Origin: an uncultured delta proteobacterium
GTDB taxonomy: Bacteria > Desulfobacterota > Desulfobulbia > Desulfobulbales > Desulfocapsaceae
Assembly (NCBI GenBank): GCA_903901335.1
Contig: CAIUQR010000141.1
Location: forward strand, 1 to 64,000
DNA length: 64,000 nucleotides
Reading direction: 5' to 3'
Shown here: positions 8,646 to 17,676 of the stretch, piece after piece
Layout: every line of letters starts with the position of its first letter
How positions within the stretch are numbered: position 1 is the first letter of the stretch
Translations under genes and position numbers: made by a program
Notes under the pieces: generated by a model
Told to the model about the DNA's origin: nothing
Database searches by the model: none
The model's input: only the letters and a program-made list of their open reading frames with translations

Positions 8646-10037
8646 ATGCCAACCGTCAAACCTTTCTTATTGCATCTTCTATTCGTATTCATTTTGATTC
8701 TCATGAATGGATGTGCGACCTTGCCGAACGTCTCAGAAATAATTAATGAGGCACCGGCTGCCCAGAAACCTCGTCAAATCGTTTCGTCCAACGGGCTGTT
8801 ATCTCCCCAGAAAAGCAAAGCTATCATGGAACGGCTGAAACGATCAGTCGACCCGACGGACATTCTGGAACGCCACAGCTCCGTTGTTGAATCCGTCACC
8901 GAATCCCCGCTGACGAAGGGGAACAAAGTCAGTCTGCTTGCCGACGGTCAAGCTGCCTACGCCGCGATGTTCAAAGCAATCCAGAATGCCAAAGACCATA
9001 TCAACCTCGAAACCTTTATCATTGAAGATGACGTGGTGGGCCGCAAATTTACCGATCTGTTGCTGCAAAAACAGGCGGAAGGTGTCCAGGTAAATCTCAT
9101 CTTTGATAGCATTGGCAGTTACAGCACGCCCGTCCCCTTTTTTCAGCGCTTGAGGGACGGGGGAATTCAAGTGATCGAATTCAATCCGGTAAATCCACTC
9201 GAAGGTCACGGCGAGTGGATTCTGATGCATCCGGACCACCGCAAGATTTTGATCATCGACGGCAAAGTTGCCATTACAGGGGGCATCAACATCAGTTCGA
9301 TTTATTCAAGCAAGCTTTCCGGCAGGAGGGAAGTCGGAGGAGCACTACTGCCCGTGCGTGACACCGACGTCCAAATTGAAGGCCCAGCCGTGGCTGAATT
9401 CCAAAAGCTCTTTCTTGACACCTGGCAGAAGCAGAAGGGACCGGAACTCTCTACACGGAACTATTTTCCTTATCTGAAAGAGGTGGGAAACTCGCTGGTG
9501 CGGGTGGTCGGCAGCACGCCCGGACAAAGCAACAGGATCACCTTTATCGTCTACGTATCCGCCATCACTTTTGCAGAGCATTCGATTCATCTGACGAATG
9601 CCTATTTAATCCCCGACGACCAGATACTGGACGCTTTCACTGATGCCGCCAGGCGGGGTGTTGACGTAAAGATTATTCTTCCCTCAACCAGCGACTCTTC
9701 AATCGCCTTACATGCAGTGCGGTATAATTATTCCGAGCTTTTGAAAGCGGGGGTGAAAATATACGAACGCCGGCACGCCTTTCTGCATGCGAAAACCGCA
9801 GTAATTGACGGCGTCTGGTCGACAGTCGGCTCAACAAACCTGGATTATTGGAGTCTTTTAAGTGATGACGAGGTGAATGCGGTTATCCTGAGTCACGAGG
9901 TTGCCATCGAAATGGAGAAGATGTTTACCGGTGATCTCGCAGAGTCCGACCAGATCCAAGGGGAAGAGTGGGAGGAAAGACCTTTATACCCAAGGATCAG
10001 GGAATGGCTTGCGCACCTGTTTTTCCATTGGATGTAA
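8646..10037 (+). CDS. phospholipase D-family (cardiolipin synthase-like) lipoprotein
   Basis: 463 aa with a lipoprotein signal peptide (LMNGCATL, lipobox Cys at about residue 23), so probably anchored in the envelope. Two complete HKD motifs are present: HRKILIIDG followed by GGINIS, and HAKTAVIDG followed by GSTNLD. This is the two-site architecture of bacterial cardiolipin synthases of the ClsB/ClsC type and other PLD phosphatidyltransferases. The lipid anchor is unusual for ClsB. A second PLD gene, without lipobox, lies at 23273-24451. Start at ATG 8646 is forced by an in-frame stop at 8634; the Shine-Dalgarno is weak. Confidence 0.85.
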   Translation: MPTVKPFLLHLLFVFILILMNGCATLPNVSEIINEAPAAQKPRQIVSSNGLLSPQKSKAIMERLKRSVDPTDILERHSSVVESVTESPLTKGNKVSLLADGQAAYAAMFKAIQNAKDHINLETFIIEDDVVGRKFTDLLLQKQAEGVQVNLIFDSIGSYSTPVPFFQRLRDGGIQVIEFNPVNPLEGHGEWILMHPDHRKILIIDGKVAITGGINISSIYSSKLSGRREVGGALLPVRDTDVQIEGPAVAEFQKLFLDTWQKQKGPELSTRNYFPYLKEVGNSLVRVVGSTPGQSNRITFIVYVSAITFAEHSIHLTNAYLIPDDQILDAFTDAARRGVDVKIILPSTSDSSIALHAVRYNYSELLKAGVKIYERRHAFLHAKTAVIDGVWSTVGSTNLDYWSLLSDDEVNAVILSHEVAIEMEKMFTGDLAESDQIQGEEWEERPLYPRIREWLAHLFFHWM

Positions 10038-10088
10038 AACATCGCCGAAAGTCGATTCATCGCAGTAAAAGTGAGGCATGTTGATTAG

Positions 10089-11018
10089 ATGCATACGATC
10101 AGAAACCAGTGGAAATTCATCCTGTTCGTGGTCGCAGCGACAATTCTTCTTTCTGCCTTTTCCGCTTCAGCTGTTGAAAAGCCGCGGCAAAGCGAAGATA
10201 TCCTGCTCGACACCTATCACAGGAATATTGCTAGATTGGAGACAAACAACTTCGGCCTTCCTCTCTTTCTAGAATCTATTGAGCAGGACGACAGAGTGCA
10301 TGTGGATGTCTACGGGATCTTCGATTATCCCTTCAGTAACGTTGTCGACGTGCTTACGGTTCCGGCGAACTGGTGTGATATCGTATCCCTCCATCCCAAT
10401 ATCAAGGCGTCCACCTACAGGGAACTGGCTGGCGCCTGGATGCTGACATTTTACCTCGGCAGTAAAGAATATCAACCGCCGGATGACACCCGCCAAATCA
10501 ATTGCCGGTACCGGAATGTGGATCAACAGCAGGGATATCTTGACATCATGCTTAATGCTGATGAAGGTCCTTACGGCACCAAGGACCACAGAATGAGGTT
10601 CGAGGCCCTGCCCCTTGATGAGGGAAGGACCTTTGTCCACGTCAGTTATGCATACTGCGACAGCGCTGCGCTGCGCCTTGTGGCAAAGATCTATTTTGCA
10701 ACACTCGGTTGGAGCAAGGTGGGGTTCACCGTGACCGGAACGGACAGAAAGGGCAACCCCGTTTATCTCGGCGGGCCCCGCGGGGCGGTCGAGCGCACCG
10801 CCGTCCGGTGCTATTTCGCGATCCAATCCTTTATGAATACGTTGCGCTATCCCGAAGAAAGCCGTTTCAACATGAGAATCAACGAATGGTACGAACTTAC
10901 AACCCGCTACAGAACACAGCTCTTCGATCTGGACAAGAAGGACTACCTCACATCCAAGACGACAGAACATAAGAACCAGATGACGCTCCAGCAGCAGATC
11001 GGGACGGGTCTTCAGTAA
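10089..11018 (+). CDS. exported protein of unknown function
   Basis: 309 aa with a signal peptide (hydrophobic FILFVVAATILLSAFSASA, cleavage near residue 28). The mature part is alpha/beta with VYGIFDYPFSNVVDVLTVPANWCDI-type segments that recall START/SRPBCC lipid-binding folds, but this is only an impression. It follows the PLD lipoprotein by 51 bases on the same strand, so the two may be co-transcribed and act on envelope lipids. Confidence 0.7.
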   Translation: MHTIRNQWKFILFVVAATILLSAFSASAVEKPRQSEDILLDTYHRNIARLETNNFGLPLFLESIEQDDRVHVDVYGIFDYPFSNVVDVLTVPANWCDIVSLHPNIKASTYRELAGAWMLTFYLGSKEYQPPDDTRQINCRYRNVDQQQGYLDIMLNADEGPYGTKDHRMRFEALPLDEGRTFVHVSYAYCDSAALRLVAKIYFATLGWSKVGFTVTGTDRKGNPVYLGGPRGAVERTAVRCYFAIQSFMNTLRYPEESRFNMRINEWYELTTRYRTQLFDLDKKDYLTSKTTEHKNQMTLQQQIGTGLQ

Positions 11019-11108
11019 GTTTGCCGGACTTTGGTCTATCACGATATTATACATGTGCAACCACTTTTGGGCTTTGCGTCATCTTCCACCCGAAAACGGG
11101 AAAGCCAA

Positions 11109-11549
11109 TCATTCAGACCAGATAAAGTGAATCCTCGCCTGCTTTTGCCCCGAAATAGAAACAGTGCGCTCCGCTTTCTTGTCACCGTTGGTGGCCTTTA
11201 CGACATAAGCCCCTGTCGGGAGCTTAGCATACAACAAAGGTCCGACGTCATTTACGGTCAGCATCTCCTGGTTGCCCTTTCTTGTGACGACAATCGTCGT
11301 CTCGGCAGTGAATTCGCCCTTTCTGTCTGCGTTCGAGATGATGAGATTGTATTTTTTCGCGGTAGCCTCAAGTGCTCCTCGCTCCTCCAGGCCAATGCCG
11401 CCCGAGGTATAGGTTATTTGACCCTGCTGGGAAACCTGGGGCAGGTATTGTTCCAAGCTCTCTTCGTTTTCTTGCGCCATGACCGGCGAAATCATCATCG
11501 CCAAAAGTCCGGCCACCAAAATGCCTTGCAATTTCCCGTTAATTTTCAT
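11109..11549 (-). CDS. periplasmic protein with C-terminal beta-sandwich-like domain
   Basis: 146 aa, with the ATG at 11549 preceded by GAGGAGAG. Signal peptide MKINGKLQGILVAGLLAMMI with cleavage after VMA. The C-terminal half (LPTGAYVVKATNGDKKAERTVS) resembles carboxypeptidase-regulatory-like or PEGA-type beta-sandwich repeats. It is the last gene of the block controlled by the sigma-54 module at 12963-13110. Function unknown. The 287 bases upstream hold nothing recognisable. Confidence 0.65.
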   Translation of the reverse strand: MKINGKLQGILVAGLLAMMISPVMAQENEESLEQYLPQVSQQGQITYTSGGIGLEERGALEATAKKYNLIISNADRKGEFTAETTIVVTRKGNQEMLTVNDVGPLLYAKLPTGAYVVKATNGDKKAERTVSISGQKQARIHFIWSE

Positions 11550-11836
11550 AATTCTCTCCTCTTGAAATTTTATCTGAAATCTCATTTATTGATTGTTGAC
11601 CAATGTTATTGGAATCGAGATTTCAGGGCTATTTGTTCGCCATTCACCCTTTAACCTACCACGAGAGTGAAACAATCCGGGGACTGGACCTTCATGCCGT
11701 GGCCATTAGTGGCGCCCGGTTCATCTTGTCCAGGCCGAGAGACCATCGACAGAATATTTTCCGCAGGTCTTCCTTCAAGACTTTTACACTTCTCAGCTTA
11801 TTTAGCCTCTGGATTGTCCCACTCTTCTCGGCCACC

Positions 11837-12235
11837 TTATTTTGTTTCGGTTGTCGTCGTAGTGGTGCTGGTCTGCTTCTCTTGGGTTAGGGGATTTTGG
11901 GTCGTGGTCGTGGTGGTTTTGCGAACCACTACTTTGTCAGCGATCATGCGATTGCCTTCATGAGTGTAATAAACTGTTACCGGCAGTCCGGACTTAACAG
12001 TCTCCATGGAGACGGGCATACCTCTTTCGTCAACATAGATTGTTTTCTTCGTGTAGGTGTAGTGCGCCGGAGTTGTACTGGTTTCCGACCGGATCACCAG
12101 GGTGTCGGGGTTGACCTCGCTGATAGTTCCCGCTGATTCCGTCGTTGTAACGGTCGTTTGGTCCTGTTGGGCAAATACCCCGTATGGCATACTCAGGACA
12201 GTCATTGCAACTACGAACAGCATCATTTTTTTCAT
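11837..12235 (-). CDS. exported Thr-rich protein
   Basis: 132 aa. Signal peptide MKKMMLFVVAMTVLSMPYGV with cleavage after VFA. The mature part has a short beta-rich core (TISEVNPDTLVIRSE, PVTVYYTHEGNRMIADKVVV) between Thr-rich low-complexity ends; the C-terminus is a run of ACC/ACG-type Thr codons (TTTTTTETK). The neighbour at 12432-12623 ends with the same kind of Thr run. Family not recognised; an envelope role is likely from the signal. Confidence 0.7.
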   Translation of the reverse strand: MKKMMLFVVAMTVLSMPYGVFAQQDQTTVTTTESAGTISEVNPDTLVIRSETSTTPAHYTYTKKTIYVDERGMPVSMETVKSGLPVTVYYTHEGNRMIADKVVVRKTTTTTTQNPLTQEKQTSTTTTTTETK

Positions 12236-12431
12236 GGCATTCTCCTTTTTTTATACGATTAAAAGCATTCAATGTAAGACTGCGATTCTTTCTACCCGGT
12301 CTTGCCTTGAACCTCAGATTTGAGTTTTTCACCTTTAGCCTGTTTTCAGGTTCAATTGTTTTTTTCATTCAGGTAGTTGGAAACCTACAGAGCCATTCCC
12401 TGCAAGCAACTGAACTTTGGAACCGGTTCGA

Positions 12432-12623
12432 TTAATTTTGGCTCTCGATAGTGGTAGTGGTGGTGGTCTTCTTCTCTTGGACGACGGGTCTTTCGATTGT
12501 CGTCGTGGATTTTTGAATTACTTCTCCTTTCGTTTCATTTTTTGGTGCCGATGCACAGGCACCTGTGACTGCGACCATCACCAGAAGGACCACATAGGTG
12601 AGAAAGATATTTCTTTTTTTCAT
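12432..12623 (-). CDS. small Thr-rich lipoprotein
   Basis: 63 aa with a lipoprotein signal (VAVTGACAS, lipobox Cys at residue 23). The mature part is about 40 residues with KSTTTIERP and KKTTTTTTIESQN. It is the first gene after the sigma-54 promoter at 12963-12978, with a leader of about 340 bases that has no other gene. It probably decorates the outer membrane together with the exported Thr-rich protein downstream. Confidence 0.7.
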   Translation of the reverse strand: MKKRNIFLTYVVLLVMVAVTGACASAPKNETKGEVIQKSTTTIERPVVQEKKTTTTTTIESQN

Positions 12624-12962
12624 GGCGGTTAATCCTCTCTGTTTGCTTGTTGTGAAACTTTTTAGTACCTTGAAGATAATTTCAAACCCGTTTCTACCCC
12701 CTCAATGAGGTACTGAGAAGAATGCGGAAAATTATTTCGTAAGGTACTCATCTCCCTCAAAGGGGAACTGAAAAACGTCCTGGTTATCAGGATCGGATAG
12801 TGGTTCATATGAAACTGAGATCAGTGGGGAGTAACAAGTGGAGGCACTCCTGCCCCAAGAATTCTGACAGTCAGATTCGAACCAGTATCACTTTTTCTAC
12901 TGAAAACATCGTAAGATTCGACACAACCGTTCCAGATGCTTTAATCGCCTCCTTCTTCTATT
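12624..12962 (-). other. long leader between sigma-54 promoter and first gene
   Basis: No credible gene. Near 12690-12770 there are two copies of a CCCTC-x-A-x-GGGG-like palindrome followed by ACTGA, related to one at 7320-7346. They may be a second regulatory site or leader structure. Confidence 0.35.
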
Positions 12963-12978
12963 TGCACTCTTTGTGCCA
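12963..12978 (-). promoter_or_regulatory. sigma-54 promoter 1 (-24/-12)
   Basis: Minus-strand TGGCACAAAGAGTGCA fits TGGCAC-N5-TTGCW with one -12 mismatch (GTGC). One of seven similar promoters in the window. It should drive 12623 to 11109. Confidence 0.75.
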
Positions 12979-13078
12979 GGTTTCAATACCCAGCGTCACA
13001 TCAACCATCATACCGATTTTTAACAAATATTAGTCAAACAGATACTTACCGGGCTGTTGCTATAAACCATCTTAAAAC

Positions 13079-13110
13079 GGTCACATTTGCCCAGTGGTCA
13101 TATATGACAC
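13079..13110 (-). promoter_or_regulatory. enhancer-type upstream site 1
   Basis: GGTCACATTTGCCC then GGTCATATATGACA: the repeated GGTCATAT half-site element, 100 bases upstream of sigma-54 promoter 1. Probable binding site for a sigma-54 activator. Confidence 0.75.
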
Positions 13111-13254
13111 TTTGCAGGTTTTCAGGGTGATGGGTTTGCGCAGAACTCTAATGGTGATGGAGGGCATTTGGCTGACTTGTATCGCTGCCGCAGCTTGGAC
13201 ACCTTTCTCCTTTGTTACGGAAAACACACAGTGTAAAATCATGCCAATTGTGTA

Positions 13255-13401
13255 CTATAGGCGTCGACCTTGAATGACACGTATCAGGATCACCACCACT
13301 GCGACGACTAAGAGTATATGAATGAATCCTCCCATGGTGTAGGAAGAGACATAACCCAAAAGCCAAAGGATAACCAAAACTACGGCAAGTATTTCAAGCA
13401 T
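13255..13401 (-). CDS. small membrane protein, lmo0937 family (DUF5670)
   Basis: 48 aa: MLEILAVVLVILWLLGYV, then a SSYTMGGFIH turn, then a second hydrophobic helix ending in QGRRL. This two-helix hairpin with the central TxGGxIHxLL motif is the lmo0937-type stress-associated membrane peptide. GGGAGA lies 6 bases before the ATG at 13401. It is the last gene of the block that starts at 20009. A paralogue is at 17157-17357. Confidence 0.8.
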   Translation of the reverse strand: MLEILAVVLVILWLLGYVSSYTMGGFIHILLVVAVVVILIRVIQGRRL

Positions 13402-13458
13402 GGTGTTTCTCCCTTTATCTTAAAGCTATGAATCATAGTTTCTGCTGTACTGTCTTGT

Positions 13459-15468
13459 TCATTTTTTACGTAGCGCTTCCCGCACCTTAAAGGCCATCTC
13501 TTTCATCGAAAATGGCTTCTGCATGAAGTTGACGCCCTCGTCCAGCACCCCTCGGTGGGCGATCACGTCGGCTGTATATCCGGACATGAAGAGAATATGC
13601 ATGTCCGGATACAAGGATTGCAGCCGTTGCGCCAGTTCCCGGCCGTTCATCTCCGGCATGACCACATCGGTGATGACCAGATGTATATCGCTTGCGTGTT
13701 TCTCGGCCAACCCAACAGCCTCGCCCGGCGTACTTGCGGCCAGCACACGATAACCTAATTTTTCCAGAATTTTTTTGCTCATCCCCAGAATCACAGGTTC
13801 GTCCTCCACCACCAGCACGGTCTCACCACGCCCGAGAGGGATTTTCGTCATTTTTTTCTGTTGGGAATCGACAGCCTGGCCCGTATGTCTGGGCAGGTAG
13901 ATTCTGAAGGTTGTTCCTTTTCCCGGTTCGCTGTAGACGTTGATGAATCCATTATTCTGCTTGACGATACCATGAACTGTTGAAAGCCCGAGGCCCGTCC
14001 CCAGTCCCTCACCCTTGCTCGTGAAAAATGGTTCGAAAATTTTATCGAGAATTTCCTTGTCCATGCCGCATCCGTCGTCGCTGACCGCCAGCAGTACATA
14101 CTCTCCTTCGATATACCCAAAATGATCGGCGCAGTAGGCCTTGTCAAAGACGGCACTTCCCGTTTCGATAGTGATCTTGCCGACGCCTTCAATGGCGTCT
14201 CTGGCGTTGACACACAGATTGGCCAGGACCTGATCAACCTGAACGGGATCCATCTTGACTGGAGACAGGCCGGTTTTAGGCAGCCAGGCGATATCGATGT
14301 CTTCACCGATGAGCCGGCGGAGCATCTTCAGCATGCTCTCAATGGCCTGGTTCAGGTCAAGCACCACGGGGATGATCGTCTGTTTGCGGGCAAAGGTCAG
14401 CAATTGCCGGGTTATGTCCGCAGAACGTTTTGCAGCATTGATGATGATCTCAAGGTCAGCATAGAGGGACTGGGCTGGGTCTATCTTTTCCTGGACCATT
14501 TCCGCATAGCCGAGGATCACGCTCAGCATATTGTTGTAGTCATGGGCAACGCCTCCCGCCAGCATACCCACCGCTTCCATCTTCTGAGACTGTTGAAACT
14601 GGGCCGTCATTTGGAGATGTTGGGTTATATCCCGTTTTACGGCCACATAGTTGACGATCCGGCCTGAAGCGTCACAAACCGGCGAAATTGTTGTCTCCTC
14701 AGTGTAGAACTTTCCATCCTTGCACTTGTTGACCATGCGGCCTGTCCAGACTCTGCCGCTGGAGATAGTATCCCAGAGGTCGCGGTAAAAGAGCTCGTCC
14801 TGCCTGCCGCTCTTCAGGATGCGTGGATTCCGACCGACAACCTCGTCCCGGGTGTAGCCTGTCATCTGCTCGAAAGCCGGGTTGACAAACTCGATGTTCC
14901 CCCGGGCGTCGGTCATGACAATGCCCTCTCCGACCTGCTCGATGGCCGCCATCAAACGCTTGCGTGCGGCGATGTTACGAATGTTGCACTGGATCACCTC
15001 GTTCTGATCCACCAGGTACACATTGCTGACAAACTCGACGGCGATGGGCTGTCCCATTCGGGTTTCCAGCGGTAAATCATCATAGCGGATGTATTCGTTC
15101 TCCTGCAGGGTCTTGAAAGCGTCCTTGGATGCGGCAATGTCTTTGAACACACCGATTTCCCAGATATATTGTCCACACAGTTCATCATACAAATACCCGA
15201 GCAGTTCCAACAGATACGGATTGACATCAACCACCCTGCCCGTATCGGCATCAAGGATCAGGATACCGTCTCTGGCTGATTCAAAGAGCCGTCGATAACG
15301 TTTTTCGGAATCCTGCAGCGCCCCGCTGGTTTTCTCTTGTGCCAGCAACCTTTCTTCGAGCTGTGTAATGCGCCAGTTTAGTTCGGTATTGTTCAGGCCT
15401 AGCCGGTTTTCGATAGGGGCATTTGACATTGTCAATATCTCGGTAATTTTCTCATTTTTTTCTGACAA
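13459..15468 (-). CDS. hybrid histidine kinase: PAS-PAS-kinase-REC
   Basis: 669 aa, soluble. A coiled coil (about 28-58) leads into two PAS domains (about 55-165 and 170-290). The kinase core has phospho-His309 in [15 protein letters not shown], the NtrB-like H-box, then [10 protein letters not shown] and GTGLGLSTV. The C-terminal receiver (about 548-669) has acceptor Asp in [13 protein letters not shown] and KPF. No output domain, so it is likely a phosphorelay kinase. The longest frame starts with TTG at 15468 and overlaps the upstream monooxygenase gene by 17 bases; ATG at 15429 is the alternative. Its partner regulator is not in the window. Confidence 0.85.
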   Translation of the reverse strand: MSEKNEKITEILTMSNAPIENRLGLNNTELNWRITQLEERLLAQEKTSGALQDSEKRYRRLFESARDGILILDADTGRVVDVNPYLLELLGYLYDELCGQYIWEIGVFKDIAASKDAFKTLQENEYIRYDDLPLETRMGQPIAVEFVSNVYLVDQNEVIQCNIRNIAARKRLMAAIEQVGEGIVMTDARGNIEFVNPAFEQMTGYTRDEVVGRNPRILKSGRQDELFYRDLWDTISSGRVWTGRMVNKCKDGKFYTEETTISPVCDASGRIVNYVAVKRDITQHLQMTAQFQQSQKMEAVGMLAGGVAHDYNNMLSVILGYAEMVQEKIDPAQSLYADLEIIINAAKRSADITRQLLTFARKQTIIPVVLDLNQAIESMLKMLRRLIGEDIDIAWLPKTGLSPVKMDPVQVDQVLANLCVNARDAIEGVGKITIETGSAVFDKAYCADHFGYIEGEYVLLAVSDDGCGMDKEILDKIFEPFFTSKGEGLGTGLGLSTVHGIVKQNNGFINVYSEPGKGTTFRIYLPRHTGQAVDSQQKKMTKIPLGRGETVLVVEDEPVILGMSKKILEKLGYRVLAASTPGEAVGLAEKHASDIHLVITDVVMPEMNGRELAQRLQSLYPDMHILFMSGYTADVIAHRGVLDEGVNFMQKPFSMKEMAFKVREALRKK

Positions 15469-15775
15469 AATTCACAGTATCTATCCCATCAGAACCCGTC
15501 ACCCTCAAGAAATCAATGGTCAATGGTTCGCATAATAGGCTCTTGGTTCCAAGTAAAACGCTGAATCTTTCGGATTTCAGATACCGGTCCAGATGTACGT
15601 TGGATTCCCATTCCGAAATCAGGTTGAAAACATTCTCATCTTCAATATCATTGAAGATCCCATAGCTCAGACATCCCGTCTCCTTTCCCGGCGGCTCAAT
15701 CAACGAAAGAAGTGTTTGCAGGACCTCTTTGTGCTTTTCAGGAAGCACATTTATGATTGTTCTGACTATGACCAT
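15452..15775 (-). CDS. antibiotic biosynthesis monooxygenase (ABM) domain protein
   Basis: 107 aa, a single ABM ferredoxin-like fold: N-terminal MVIVRTIINVLPEKHKEV, then ETGCLSYGIFNDIEDENVFNLI and EWESNVHLDRYLKS, the classic ABM signature (GC.xY.. and EW.....hl). Such proteins act as cofactor-free monooxygenases or quinol-related stress enzymes; the substrate cannot be told. The C-terminal tail overlaps the start of the histidine kinase, suggesting coupled translation. Confidence 0.8.
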   Translation of the reverse strand: MVIVRTIINVLPEKHKEVLQTLLSLIEPPGKETGCLSYGIFNDIEDENVFNLISEWESNVHLDRYLKSERFSVLLGTKSLLCEPLTIDFLRVTGSDGIDTVNFVRKK

Positions 15776-15872
15776 TATTTGAGATGAAATCCCTGTCGTC
15801 TCTGCTGTCCGACAATGCTTAAATAAGTACTGGGCACGATTATTTATTTTTTTAAGGTAGACCTTATTCAGT

Positions 15873-16094
15873 TCAATCTTTCTTCCTACCCATTACCAGC
15901 AGCGCAATGCCGCCCGCGAGCGCTACAGCTCCAACGATTGGAGGCAACGGAAGTGTTCGGGATTTCTCCGATGTAACTTTCAAGGGACCTATATCGACGA
16001 CATTTTCTTTGGTTGTGTATGTAATTCCCTGATATGCAATAGCCACGATCCCGAGAGCGATAAGGATGACGGCAATAATTGTGTTTGTTCTCAT
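15873..16094 (-). CDS. small two-helix membrane protein
   Basis: 73 aa: a first transmembrane helix (TIIAVILIALGIVAIAYQGI), a short loop (TTKENVVDIGPLKVTSEKSRT) and a second helix (VGAVALAGGIALLVMG) with a basic end. This pattern is common beside CsbD and BON genes in proteobacteria and is related to DUF3185-type proteins; the family assignment is tentative. Start at ATG 16094 with an AAGGAAAGG Shine-Dalgarno. Confidence 0.7.
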   Translation of the reverse strand: MRTNTIIAVILIALGIVAIAYQGITYTTKENVVDIGPLKVTSEKSRTLPLPPIVGAVALAGGIALLVMGRKKD

Positions 16095-16134
16095 TTGGCC
16101 TTTCCTTTCTCTTGTCAATTTGATTTGTATATTG

Positions 16135-16205
16135 TCACATCTCTGTGATTCTCCAGCTCCGGATGATACTGATAAGTACTGCAACAACGGCTATCGTCCA
16201 CCATT
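16135..16205 (-). pseudogene. truncated C-terminal fragment of an lmo0937-type gene
   Basis: Read on the minus strand, a frame ending in TGA at 16135-16137 encodes WWTIAVVAVLISIIRSWR, which matches the second helix of the gene at 17157 (VIAVFAVLVSILQSRR), and the DNA is visibly similar too. No start codon or first helix remains. Probably a duplication remnant left between two genes. Confidence 0.5.
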
Positions 16206-17054
16206 CTACCGTTTCTCCTGATTTTCCTCTTTCCCTCCTTCATGTTTTTCCTGCTGTTGTTGTATTTGCTTCCCTTGTTGTTGCTGTATTTGCTTCCCCT
16301 GTGGTTGAACATCCTTTTGTATTACATCCTTACGGACTTGTGGACCCGTCTCCTGGTGTTGTTGCGGCTGACCTGACTTGATCTCTTGACCCTGTGGCCG
16401 GGATTGTCGTTGTTGCTCCTCACGAATTGGTTGTCGTGACTGCGTTTGGGGTCGCAATTCTTCATGCTTACTCTGTGGTTGCGGCTGATCTGATTTGATC
16501 TCTTGAGCATGTGGCCGGGACTGCTGTGGCTGCACCTCACGAACCGGTTGTTTTGATCGCGTTTGGGGTTGCAAATCCTTGACGCCCCAGGTTTGTTGAT
16601 GCTCCCAATACCTGCTCTTTTCCCATCCTCTCCAGTTCTGTTGAACGTTCTGGTGAGGTATTCGCTGGTAGTTCCATTGATGTCCTCTCCAACGATGCTC
16701 CCGATAGTTATTCCTCCAATCTGAGGGGACCTCTCTATAAAAAGACGGGACGCCTCGATAGTAACCCCAGTCTGAATTATAGTCCTGCGAGCGATACCAT
16801 CGGTCCTCCCATAAACGCCACCACCAACCATCGTAGAAGAAGATGTCCATATCCATATCAGGGTAGACGTAGATATTTGTCTCCGGCAGTACTATTAATT
16901 CCGGTGGTTCGACAAACTCGATGGGCGGCGGCAGAGAGATGTTGACGTTTACAGACACCTCTGCCATTGTTGGAAGAGGAAAGAGAAATACCAACGCCAA
17001 AGGTACTATTCCGAAAAGGAACCTTCTCGTTTTGCTTCCTTGTTTATTTATCAT
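16206..17054 (-). CDS. exported Gln/Arg-rich repeat protein
   Basis: 282 aa. Signal peptide (RFLFGIVPLALVFLFPLPTM, cleavage after AMA-like TMA). The first half is Trp/Tyr-rich (DGWWWRLWEDRWYRSQDY). The second half is low complexity: a unit of about 31 residues (PQTxSxQPxREExQxQSRPxxQEIKSxQPQ) occurs twice in tandem, then QGKQIQQQQ repeats. It resembles the YXWGXW-type Trp-rich exported proteins found near BON genes, likely a secreted or periplasmic, intrinsically disordered factor. GGGAGA precedes the ATG at 17054. Confidence 0.7.
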   Translation of the reverse strand: MINKQGSKTRRFLFGIVPLALVFLFPLPTMAEVSVNVNISLPPPIEFVEPPELIVLPETNIYVYPDMDMDIFFYDGWWWRLWEDRWYRSQDYNSDWGYYRGVPSFYREVPSDWRNNYREHRWRGHQWNYQRIPHQNVQQNWRGWEKSRYWEHQQTWGVKDLQPQTRSKQPVREVQPQQSRPHAQEIKSDQPQPQSKHEELRPQTQSRQPIREEQQRQSRPQGQEIKSGQPQQHQETGPQVRKDVIQKDVQPQGKQIQQQQGKQIQQQQEKHEGGKEENQEKR

Positions 17055-17156
17055 TACTTTGTCTCCCTTTTGGCTTTTCTCAGGTTGTGCAGGTGATCCC
17101 TTGATACCCGAAGGCGACTATCCCTGGAGTGAGAAGTATAAGAAGTGTGTTTGCTC

Positions 17157-17357
17157 TCATTCGGCGCTTCCATTAGATTGTTTTTCTGTTCCACTATCTT
17201 CAGATGGCTGTACGATTCTCCGACTCTGAAGGATACTGACTAGCACTGCAAAAACGGCAATCACCGGCAGGATATGGATGAGTCCTCCAATCGTGTAGTG
17301 ATTTACAAATCCAAGCAACCAGAGGAATATCAATATCACGGCAGCATTCCACAACAT
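17157..17357 (-). CDS. small membrane protein, lmo0937 family (DUF5670)
   Basis: 66 aa. MLWNAAVILIFLWLLGFV, NHYTIGGLIHIL and a second helix VIAVFAVLVSILQSRR form the same hairpin as the 13255 gene, with an extra polar tail (QPSEDSGTEKQSNG). Part of the block that starts at 20009. Role unknown; relatives are repeatedly found with CsbD and other general-stress genes. Confidence 0.78.
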   Translation of the reverse strand: MLWNAAVILIFLWLLGFVNHYTIGGLIHILPVIAVFAVLVSILQSRRIVQPSEDSGTEKQSNGSAE

Positions 17358-17432
17358 TCGAGTCTCCTTTCAAGGTGCTTCAGGATTTGTTACCGACTGG
17401 TACGACTTCGAACCAGTCGACGGTGATTCACA

Positions 17433-17612
17433 CTATTTATCCACAATCTTCTTGACCAGGCTGATCTTTGTTTGAATCTTTCCCTCTAAATTTTCAACCT
17501 TCCCTTCGGCTTCCAGATCTTGATTCCCGGCTGCTTTCCCGACGACCTCCTTGACCTTACCTTTCACGAGGTGTATTTTGCCTTCCAGGTTATCTCTGAT
17601 GCTTGATTTCAT
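17433..17612 (-). CDS. CsbD family stress-response protein
   Basis: 59 aa: MKSSIRDNLEGKIHLVKGKV, then KEVVGKAAGNQDLEAEGKVE and NLEGKIQTKI. The KG(K)hKExxGKxxxxxxLExxGKxxxxxGKxQ pattern is the CsbD signature. CsbD proteins are small, highly charged, helical proteins induced by general stress; the biochemical role is unknown. ATG at 17612, TAG at 17433. Confidence 0.85.
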   Translation of the reverse strand: MKSSIRDNLEGKIHLVKGKVKEVVGKAAGNQDLEAEGKVENLEGKIQTKISLVKKIVDK

Positions 17613-17676
17613 TATATTTATCCATTATTTTGGTATGTTAGAAATAATTTTCTGACCCTTTTTGTAGACCCGGACC

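Noticed and set aside
12830..12890. tRNA-like GGTTCGAATC on the minus strand, followed by a CCA after about 40 bases
   Set aside because: The bases flanking the TTCGAAT loop do not pair into a T-stem and no acceptor or anticodon arms can be built.
12800..13033. Plus-strand open frame of 77 codons across promoter 1
   Set aside because: Overlaps the sigma-54 promoter and lacks coding character.
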